From assembly GCF_024362695.1 (NCBI RefSeq), contig NC_065415.1:8721438-8785437 (forward strand): a DNA stretch of 64,000 bases, given 5' to 3'. A model generated the notes under the pieces. The model did no database searches. It saw only the letters and a program-made list of their open reading frames with translations, and was not told the DNA's origin. Both the position numbers and the translations under genes were made by a program. The stretch's first letter is position 1. Every line of letters begins with the position of its first letter. Positions 55,889-64,000 of the stretch are shown here, in pieces. This DNA comes from Pectinophora gossypiella. Lineage: Eukaryota > Arthropoda > Insecta > Lepidoptera > Gelechiidae.

Positions 55889-55935
55889 TTGTATTGCAAT
55901 TTGACATTTGCACATATAAAAGTAAGTGCGCATTG
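55889..55935 (+). repeat. MITE family B, fragment
   Basis: tattgcaatttgacatttgc followed by acatataaaagtaagtgcgc matches the centre of the complete copy at 56,736-56,894. The rest is missing. Confidence 0.55.
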
Positions 55936-56735
55936 ATAGAATTCAATCAATGTTTTTAGCCATCCTGTAGGGCAAACATGCGCGGCATGATAAAATTTTG
56001 TCACGGTTATTTTATTGATTCTGACGGTATAATTATGTTTTGTTGATTGGTGCTAATATATGAACCTAAATAAGTCATGTCGTTCCGTCAAAACACAAAC
56101 AAAATCACTGTTACAATGTTAGGGAAAAACAAACTTATCGATTTCGACAAAATTATTAAATCGATCGATAATTTTTCCACTTTGCTCGTGTTAGCCCTGC
56201 TGGTTTTGGTATCGCCGTAAAAACAGTTGGTGTTGCTGCCGGTGAGAAATTCAGTTGAAATATGTTGATGAATAGGTTTTCTTCATTAAAATAAAACTAC
56301 TTAGTATCTGTACATAAGTAGCTCTCTCTCTCTCTATTTAAGAGCTGCGCTCTTGTCGGTGGAATAACCGCCATTCCTCTCTTCTTCCCGCCAAAACCTT
56401 CACCTCCCGATACGACACGACCTGCACCTTCTCTTTTATTTGTTTCATAAATGTTATCCTAGGTCTACCCCTTCCTCTCTTCCCTTAATTTTTTCCTTCT
56501 ATAATGTTTGTTATAAATGAATCGTGTAGTATTAGGTGGCCAATCATATTTCCTCTCCGGATAAGTAGCTCATCCATCAAATGTCATTATTTAGCCAATT
56601 CTCCTCATTTTATCCCTTGTTGGGATGTAGGACTCGAATACCAGATTTCCACACCTCGCGATCTTTTGCAGCCTTTGTAGCTTGCTCCTATGACATGCCG
56701 AGAGTTTTCAACTCTCTGTCAACCGAGCGTCACCA
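55936..56735. other. No supported gene
   Basis: Contains a (ct)n run near 56,322-56,335. The phrase near 56,615-56,720 (ttgttgggatgtaggactcg, cctatgacatgccgagag) may be an old repeat. No exon was recognised. Confidence 0.4.
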
Positions 56736-56894
56736 GGGGGGTTAAAATGGCCACATCGAAGCAACTCATCTAAGAAAGCAATATTGCAATTTGACATTTG
56801 TTTGCATTGCGCACTTACTTTTATATGCGCAAATGTCAAATTGCAATATTGCTTTCTTAGATGAATTGCTTCGATGTGGCCATTTTAACCCCCC
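56736..56894. mobile_element. MITE family B, near-perfect palindrome (159 bp)
   Basis: The left half (ggggggttaaaatggccaca, aagaaagcaatattgcaatt) and the right half (aattgcaatattgctttctt, tgtggccattttaacccccc) are inverted copies for about 65 bp, separated by a short centre (cattgcgcacttac). Another full copy is at 58,919-59,080 and a fragment at 55,889. No target duplication could be fixed. Confidence 0.88.
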
Positions 56895-57584
56895 AGATCT
56901 CTTCAGGTACCGTTCAAGTATCCAATAAGTACTTAAAAAAAAAAAACGTTTACAGGAAGATCAACTTCAATAAAAAAAGTATAACCACATGTGCTTATCA
57001 TGCACATATTATGAGGATGTTTACAAAAAGCCGGCAGTAGATTAAAATAGCATGTATAAGTAGTGTGTTTATGGAGGTAGTTAGGTCGAGCGGGCGGAAA
57101 CGCCTTTGACCCTTTGTTTATCGTCGGTAGAGCGGCGCGCGCGCACCGGATGTACGCTTGCTGACGGAAGTGCGTCGTCAACGATGCTCTATACTTCTCA
57201 ACACATGCAGGGATGCCTCTACTCGTTAAGACGGATAGTTTATTTCATGTTTATCGTTCCTGTGTCTATAAATATTTATATAAGTAGATACCTTTTATTC
57301 GTAATTAATTTAATTGTAGAGGTATATATATTCGAAAAGTAGGTACTTATCACACCTTGGAATTACTCAGAAAAAAATATAAACATAAAAAAAGAACAGG
57401 TAAGGTATCCAGATTTTAGAGTACGTAAATTAAAACAACGTTCGTAGAAGTAAGAAAAAAAGCATTATTAAGTATCTATGTGAATTCGTTGCTGAACCCC
57501 GAACCTGCTATCTGGTTTTAAGTTTATTACTATTTTGACATTGTTTAACTATTACAATTAATTTTGGCAAAAAAAAAACTATTA
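56895..57584. other. No supported gene
   Basis: GC-richer at 57,085-57,180 (gtagagcggcgcgcgcgcac) with short frames on both strands but no exon I can support. Confidence 0.4.
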
Positions 57585-57720
57585 CAATACAATACAAAAC
57601 TCTTTACTGCACTTAAAACATATATTAAAAATACATTCTTATAATTAGATAAGTAGGAACACGCGGCCTTACTGCTAAAGTAGCAATCTCTTACAGACAA
57701 CCTTTAAGTATAGGAAATGA
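57585..57720 (-). repeat. Retrotransposon 3' tail (minus strand)
   Basis: aatacaatacaaaactcttt followed by ttactgctaaagtagcaatc and ttacagacaacctttaag resembles the inverted 3' UTR of lepidopteran LINEs (compare 52,921-53,040). No coding part is left. Confidence 0.4.
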
Positions 57721-57799
57721 GTTTAATAAAAATCGTAGCGGGATAGACAGTGAAAAATAAAAAGTTGAAAAATATAAGTATACACTGATAGGCGTGTAT

Positions 57800-57865
57800 A
57801 TTTGAATGTTGTAACTGTATATGTGTGTCGTAGATTTTACCAAAATAAACTTTTTTTTTATTAGT
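57800..57865 (+). repeat. Retrotransposon 3' end, plus strand
   Basis: tgaatgttgtaactgtatat, gtgtgtcgtagattttacc and aaaataaacttttttttatt are the complement of 55,128-55,200. The copies lie in opposite orientation 2.6 kb apart. Confidence 0.55.
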
Positions 57866-58162
57866 ATACCTTGATAAAATATATTAAAAACAATAAATAG
57901 AAGACAATAAATAATGATTAACTATTGTGTCTGGAAATCTGGGCAACTTCTTACCACCACTAGAAGAATGTCAACTTATCAAATTAATGTGATATATGCT
58001 CGCTCGCCCCTATACTGTACTATTGGTTTATAGACGTCCACGCCTGCAGTACATCACGACCTAAATATCGATCGGTGTTAACATATGCAAACAACACACC
58101 GGTACATCGTCTGCCTACATGTACACTCAGCAACTAAACTCCAATCACATACACAGACATAT

Positions 58163-58453
58163 CATCATCATCAGCCCATTAACGTCCCCACTGCTGGGGC
58201 ACGGGCCTTCCCTATGGATGGATAGGGAGATCGGGCCTTAAACCATCACGCGGGCCCAGTGCGGATTGATGGTTATTAACGACTGCTAATGCAGCCGGGA
58301 CCAACGGCTTAACGTGCCTTCCGAAGCACGTAGGATTTCGAGATGAAAACTTATTTTTTTTGTGGTCACCCATCCTATGACCGGTCTTTGCTAAAGTTGC
58401 TTAACTTCAACAATCGCAGACCGAGCGCTTACCGCTGCGCCACCGAGCTCCTC
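58163..58453 (-). repeat. tRNA-headed SINE (family D) with 12-bp target duplication
   Basis: The head at the right reads, on the minus strand, gagctcggtggcgcagcgg then taagcgctcggtctgcg. This tRNA-like head differs from SINE A. The centre (ggcacgttaagccgttggtc) near 58,297-58,322 is shared with SINE A and C. The tail ends in (gat)n-like sequence at 58,163. The direct repeat acacagacatat flanks it at 58,151-58,162 and 58,454-58,465. Confidence 0.9.
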
Positions 58454-58465
58454 ACACAGACATAT

Positions 58466-58918
58466 ACCTACCAACATATTTAGATACCAATACGTATGTA
58501 TGTATTCTAATTAGTAAATGTACAGCCCCAAGTGGCCTAAGAGCAACCTGCAGCTCAAAGGGATTACCACGTAATCCAGCTTTGCAAACGACGAACACTT
58601 TGGTAATCATTTATCCTAATTAAATTTATATCAATATAACGTTTGTGTTTTATTTATTTATTTATTTTATTTAGATAACCAACAGCTTATAAAACAGAAC
58701 ATTTAACAAACCAACTTAAGCTACTTAAAGGTTACCCTAGATAAGTTTTTTACCTATGCGTAGAGACTGAGTAGACTAGGTAGGTACCACAGTTTGTACT
58801 TTACCTAAGAGTAGAGACTGGGTACTAGGTAGTACCAGTCTAACTTACCTACCCAAGTATTTATCTTTGAACTAAATTTATATTTTCAACTAAGGTTGCT
58901 CATGTGTACCTATAGAGC
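58466..58918. other. No supported gene
   Basis: AT-rich with a diverged direct repeat of taccta-rich phrases (gcgtagagactgagtagact and agagtagagactgggtacta at about 58,758 and 58,806). No exon was recognised. Confidence 0.4.
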
Positions 58919-59080
58919 AGGGGATCTGTAAAGCCCACATCAAAGGAATACATCTAAAAATCAATATTGCAATATTACATTCGCGCATATAAAAAGTCAG
59001 ATAGTAAGCAATATTAACAAATGTCAAATAGCAATATTACTTTTTTAGGTGAATTGCTTCAATGTGGACTTTTAACCCCC
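58919..59080. mobile_element. MITE family B, diverged full copy
   Basis: The left part (aaagcccacatcaaaggaat, tcaatattgcaatatta) and the right part (tagcaatattacttttttag, tgcttcaatgtggacttttaacccc) are inverted. They match the 56,736 copy with many substitutions, so this is older. Confidence 0.7.
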
Positions 59081-60312
59081 AAATCCCGCTGCTATAATTC
59101 GTTCATTATTCATGTATTTTTTTCACTTAAAACCTCAAACCATTTTTCAAATAAATCTATTTATCGTGGAATGAAAATCTTGATATTAAGTATTCTAATG
59201 TTCATAGATTTTCCACGCCAACTGCACTGGGGTGGCAACATGAACTACCATCCTCTCCTCACTCATCCTCAAACTTGTTTATGCCTTTAACTCGTTTTTA
59301 AACATCTTGTGTTTGAACCTGACAAGGTGTAAGGGCTGTGGGTCGGAGCAATTTTCCTTTGTAAAGTGTTTATAATTAAATTCTTCACGAATAATTTTAT
59401 AGGGAAGGTTCGAAAAGGAACGCTTTGTTTTAGGAATATTGTATTGTTAAAGAGAAATAGTAGCGGAAAAGAATGCCTGGCTTCTCAGCATCTTGGAGAC
59501 TTGGATTCTTGAAGACTAGTTATTAGTAGTTATATTTGTTTAAATTGAGATTTCATTATATGTATCTTGTTGTCAGTAGTAGGTAACTTACCTAGTTTTA
59601 CAAGTAGAAAGATCGGTCAATGGGTTTTCCTAAAGAGAGTTCATGATAATTATAAGCACATACAATAATGTGTTCACTTTACACATTTGTATCTAACATT
59701 ACACTTAACATTAATGTAACATTTGTATATCCAAAGCACGCCTGAATTAATAGCCAGCATGATGATCCAACCAAATATCGTTAACTTTAAGCGACCACCC
59801 AAGATCAGGCTGAACTAATTGAAATATTTATTCAATGTAATCCAGGAAATGGAAGTTCATATTCCTTATAATTGAGATTGTAATGAGTAGGAGGCAAATT
59901 ATTACAATTTCGGTACCACAAACAAACTCCGTTGCTGTAATTCCTTGCCAACTGTACGTAATACTACTAGTATAATATTCTCGTAATATCTGTGGTAATA
60001 CGCTCCAGGCGTAGACGGCTAGACGATGATAGACCAGCGTTCACTGCAGCGTGCAATGTTTAAGCCCATGTAATACAGAACAATATTATATTCCATTTTA
60101 GGGAGCTCTATGGTTCGAGTCAGTGTCGGCCATTAGTACCAGACAGGGAAATTGAGCAGTACTGCCGCGAATGGACCAGTATGCTATCAAGTACAGGCCT
60201 TATACTAAAACAAATCATTTGGCTTTTCTTTAACTAGATAGTTACAATTGTTAAAGTAAGTTTAGTCGGGGATATTATAGGGAAAAATTACACAAAACAG
60301 GAGTACCAAATC
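59081..60312. other. No supported gene
   Basis: AT-rich DNA; no exon or defined repeat was recognised. Confidence 0.4.
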
Positions 60313-60798
60313 TTAGATAAACTTGCCAAAAATAACGTCACAGTGTAGCGAGTTTTGCGCTGGAATATTTTGGTGAGCAAATTCATTGAATTGAACGAAC
60401 AAAGAGCTGCAAAGTTCATAGAACACAGGTGCATCTAACAACATTTTTATATCTTCTGGATGAGATATAAGTAGATGCACGAGACGGACTGTTGACAGAC
60501 GACATTCCTCAAGTTGCTCGGGCGCACCTGTGGTCGGGATAAACCACCCACGGCAGCCAAACAAGATGGAGATTACATTTGTTCCCAGCTCAAACAAAGT
60601 CGCGTCGAGATGAAAATTTGAGGTCATGGTCACGGGAGCCACGGTTATGAATAGACTTTGGAGTGGCTGTAAGGAATATAGCGAGTGTTGGAAGTTGAAT
60701 CGATGTAAGACTTGGTTTGTTGGATGTAAAAGAACTAAGTTATCTTTTGGAATGCTTTGAAGAAACTTGTTTTTATTAGAAGTCAACAATATCTGACA
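60313..60798 (-). CDS. Unassigned reading frame or terminal exon, about 160 aa
   Basis: On the minus strand a possible acceptor (gtacttgtcag, near 60,799-60,801, preceded by a T-rich run) opens a frame that stays open about 160 codons to TAA at 60,313. No ATG lies near its start, so it would be an internal-to-terminal exon. Composition looks protein-like: alternating hydrophobic stretches and two Leu/Val-rich helices (LSTVRLVHLLISHPEDIKML and ELCSSLFVQFNEFA). I recognise no domain. No aataaa is obvious within 100 bp downstream on that strand. It could be the last exon of a host gene with long introns, a decayed pseudogene, or chance. Confidence 0.35.
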   Translation of the reverse strand, partial: CQILLTSNKNKFLQSIPKDNLVLLHPTNQVLHRFNFQHSLYSLQPLQSLFITVAPVTMTSNFHLDATLFELGTNVISILFGCRGWFIPTTGAPEQLEECRLSTVRLVHLLISHPEDIKMLLDAPVFYELCSSLFVQFNEFAHQNIPAQNSLHCDVIFGKFI

Positions 60799-60801
60799 AG
60801 T

Positions 60802-63115
60802 ACTCGTATAACAAAAAAACGCTTAGCAGGTTTTCTTATCTCACTATGGGTACCTACCTATTTATTTCAGTCATCATAATACACCTTGATAACGCAACAA
60901 AGCACAACAAGAGACGTACTCGCAATACCAAAGCGTGTAACAACAATAGTAACCAAACTCCGTGATAATCCCGAACGTTCAAACGTTTGCATTCCACATT
61001 CCCTGTGTAAAGCAAACAGTGCCGCGTCGCAGGGGCACGATAATTACTCGTCCACGGCCCGGACTCCAATTACCACAGACCTCAGACGTTATTGAGTCTC
61101 GCCGCTAACACCCATTCATGCCATGCCAGCCTCACTCATTCACTGTACAGTATACAGTATACCTATAGTATCCCCTCGCCAGTTATCAATTGTATAGGAT
61201 AGTGCGTTCATTCCACCGAAGATTACTAGCTTCTAGTTTCAAGAAACGGATACATTGTATGTGTACTTGGTTACTGCTAAGTGAGTACTAAAAGTACTAG
61301 AAAGTTTATCTGTTAACTTAGCCACCTCCGAGTGCGTTCAAAGTATCGATGATACAAAGTTTCTGGGTGCAAGTTTATAATTATAGCTTGGAACAAAAGC
61401 GTCTACATCTGACATTCGATCTACATGATGACAAAGGCCAGTCGAGTGCATTTCCGTCTCTCAAGGCACTCTTGTTCTCTTGAACGTTCACGGTTCCCAC
61501 AGTTCTCAGAAGGTCGTTCAATTTAAATCTCAAAACGTGAAAGAGCACAAAAGGTTTAAAGTCACAGTCATTTTTCCTTTGAATATTTAGTTTGTAATTC
61601 GATGTTTTGAAAAAAACAATACAGTGATTGATCTCCTACTGCGCAAGACATTAAAAGTACTTTTTTTATCTGCATCTTTGATCAGTACGTTTCTTGTTCG
61701 TTTATAATTAAAATCGTCTTTTAACTACAACAAGGGGTTATTGTGAGTCATTTATTGATGATTGTAGTTGAATAATATTTAAAAAAAGAAGACGCATGAC
61801 GTTATTGCAGATAAAAGAACTGAACTGTAGTTCTTTCCATTTAATAATAAACAATGAATAAGTACTGCGAAGTGTGAACAGTGTTCGAAGAGAGGAGTAA
61901 AAATAACGTTTAGTCGTTGTATTAGTAATTAAACAGTAGGTAAGTACTGTATGCGACATTCGCGATTCTATCAGGCGAGTCACTGGCGCCAGTTCAAGTC
62001 CAAATAGAGGCGGGCGTGGACAAAGTAGTTGCTTTTGAATTCCTGCCTCTATTAGTCACCACGTGACGGATAAGGCACGTTGCTGCTTCAATTGTGATCA
62101 ATGGAGGAATACGCCCATATCTCACGTGTGACTTCCTTCGGAGAACGTGTGCAGGGTAGACGTAGCTATTACGATGCACCTTGAATATGCTAGCGCTCTT
62201 TAAACTATGTTTCTTGGTGATATTTCATTAGAAAATCTTGAATTAATTCCAAAGCCACCAGAATGTAAAGAAATGTAAGATTTCCACAGTAATTAAAACC
62301 GATCTTTTTAGCAATTACTTTTTAGGGAAAACTTAATTGTCGTTTGACGTAAGTATCACATTCATAACTCTATGCAGCATAAATCTTCAAAACGTGATAA
62401 AATCTAATGGATATTCTTGGTAAAGATCAACTTTCCGTTTAGATCTGTACCTATATCGAGGGTTGAGGTGTGAATGCTGTTATTTTACTGGTTTACTAGT
62501 CGACCGTCTATAATTATGAATAGATACCCGACTGTTTAGTTTATAGACAAACAACAATTAACAGGCTGGTAGTAGACCGGCCAGTTATTTACATAAAGTA
62601 GTTTATGGGTCGTATAAGTAGTTTGTTCGTATTGGAGTGAAAGCCGCGCATTGTGGCGGCGCGGGTGCATGTCGCAATGCAACGGCCGCGGAAGCGTGCT
62701 ACTGGCCAACTTGCTTCACTCGCCAATCCGACTATTGTGGAATTGTACTGTAGTGTAGGTACTTGCAGATTTCACCATCACTCTTCGAATATTTCGAACT
62801 ATAACAGAAGCCCGCCTGTCTGTACATCATCTACAATTTTAACATAACACTAGTACTTATCTGCTTAACACTGTGTCAGACTACCACCAAAGTACCTAAA
62901 TTATTTTATTTGTACTTACTTCGTTTAGTTGTCTCAGAATTTAACTGTACGTAGTCAGTACGTACCTTGGCTTACTTTTTATAATATCACGTTCAAGTAT
63001 GTTTTGCATGGATATTCATACGCCGCTGTTACTTTGAGAATTGTTAACAGTAAAGTCATTGTAGGTACTTAGGTACTGAAATAATATATAATACTCTTAA
63101 GGTAGCGTGGGTGGG
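60802..63115. other. No supported gene
   Basis: A CpG-rich patch at 62,645-62,700 (gtggcggcgcgggtgcatg) could be a promoter. The adjoining frame (62,653-62,847) has no domain. No repeat of the defined families was found. Confidence 0.45.
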
Positions 63116-63325
63116 GGGGCTGTTTAAAATTGATATAGCATTACGCCTGTATCCCCGAGAGTTAGGCAGAGGTGTATACACACCCACTCTTCTCCAGCCA
63201 TGTTAAGATCCCAAGTAATAGGGGGCGAGCCTGTTGCCTTTTTTTTTTGACGTGACTTATTGTAGATTTGCCGCAAATGGCATGAACTACTTGGCCGGAA
63301 GGTATGATATTCAGAATCCATATTG
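63116..63325 (+). repeat. Dispersed repeat family H, longer copy
   Basis: gcattacgcctgtatccccg, acacacccactcttctccag, atgttaagatcccaagtaat, gacgtgacttattgtagat and ttgccgcaaatggcatgaac occur in order. The last part matches the complement of 10,869-10,955. The class is not known; it is noncoding as far as seen. Confidence 0.6.
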
Positions 63326-64000
63326 AATATCCAAAAAGAGATAAATACTTATATCATACTCGCAATCTCTCTTGTGTTTATCTCATTTCTACGACTGCAA
63401 CTGTCGACTTCTGACTTTTGCCATTTATCCTGAACTTAATTAAGAGGAACGTGCATAACTTCAGACAATGATATTATCTAGGCACGGTCTTGTACAGATG
63501 CGTATACGTTTCATTTTTAATGAGCTGGGTAAGCTACCTATACTAATTTGTGTCAATGTCATAATACTAACGAGTAGATACCTAGTGTATCGCGGAAGAA
63601 GCGTTATTTGCACATATTATATGGCTTGAGTTAAAATTTACCTACGAGTTTGCTTAAAATAATTTTCGTTCCAAGCACGATTTGGGACAAGAGGAATGTA
63701 CCGTGTCTACCTACTGCTTATGACATCGTACATGTCATTGACACCGACATCAAGACATGACAAAGATAATAAGTGCGTTTTTTGGAATTTCATACGTACT
63801 TATTTAGCACTACATTCGTTATTCCCCGGCAAAAACGACATAAGATAATATCGACCTACGATTATACCGCCCTTCTTTGTCGCGGGGGTGGGCGCCACTT
63901 ACTTCAGTAGGCCGGAGTGAGATGGTGGCTCAGTTCAGGTAGGGAGAATATAACGTAGAACCTTTGCCCAGGGATACGGTTGAAGACCCCAACGGTTGCA
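63326..64000. other. No supported gene
   Basis: AT-rich DNA with taggtac words. A GC-richer end (63,875-63,915, gcgggggtgggcgcc) runs to the window edge. No exon was recognised. Confidence 0.4.

Overview
The window looks like an intergenic or large-intron stretch of a moth or butterfly (Lepidoptera) nuclear genome. The base composition is AT-rich, and the short words taggtacctac and gtaggtac are scattered throughout. Splice sites are GT-AG, and tRNA-headed SINEs ending in ccacacgatagaagaag occur again and again. There are many TA-flanked palindromic MITEs. No prokaryotic features (operons, Shine-Dalgarno sites, CRISPR) were seen. The species cannot be named from the sequence alone.

Layout. 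1-5.1 kb is mostly anonymous DNA. It holds a tRNA-like SINE split by a MITE (2.58-2.95 kb), several weak exon candidates (3.2-4.6 kb, minus strand), and a CpG-rich block followed by a short candidate first exon with a strong splice donor (4.84-5.10 kb, plus strand). 5.1-31.8 kb is nearly gene-free and carries SINE copies, MITEs and one 5'-truncated non-LTR retrotransposon tail. 31.9-34.05 kb is a complete DDE transposon: 23-bp perfect inverted repeats, TA duplications and a spliced but frame-broken transposase whose D-to-E spacing (82 positions) points to the Sailor (DD82E) branch of IS630-Tc1-mariner. A 154-bp PIF/Harbinger-type MITE follows at 34.3 kb.

37.65-39.5 kb holds the one clear host-type gene: a two-exon MADF-BESS protein (248 aa) with a CpG-rich 5' region and a polyadenylation signal. 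About 220 bp beyond that signal lies a nested insertion. A TA-flanked palindromic MITE (39,719-42,936) was split by a complete pogo-like transposon (39,783-42,822). The pogo element has an uninterrupted 686-aa transposase: pipsqueak-type helix-turn-helix, DD35D catalytic triad and a C-terminal PHD finger.

43-64 kb is again repeat-dominated: a MITE family with long inverted ends and a second palindrome inside one copy, an exact palindrome containing a 33-bp tandem duplication, a tandem/inverted MITE compound, LINE 3' tails in both orientations, a rearranged SINE cluster (50.3-52.4 kb), three palindromic MITE-B copies and one unassigned 158-codon reading frame on the minus strand (60.3-60.8 kb).

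Only the MADF-BESS gene can be assigned a host function with confidence, as a sequence-specific DNA-binding transcriptional regulator. The two transposase genes serve their own elements. Everything else coding-like is marked tentative.
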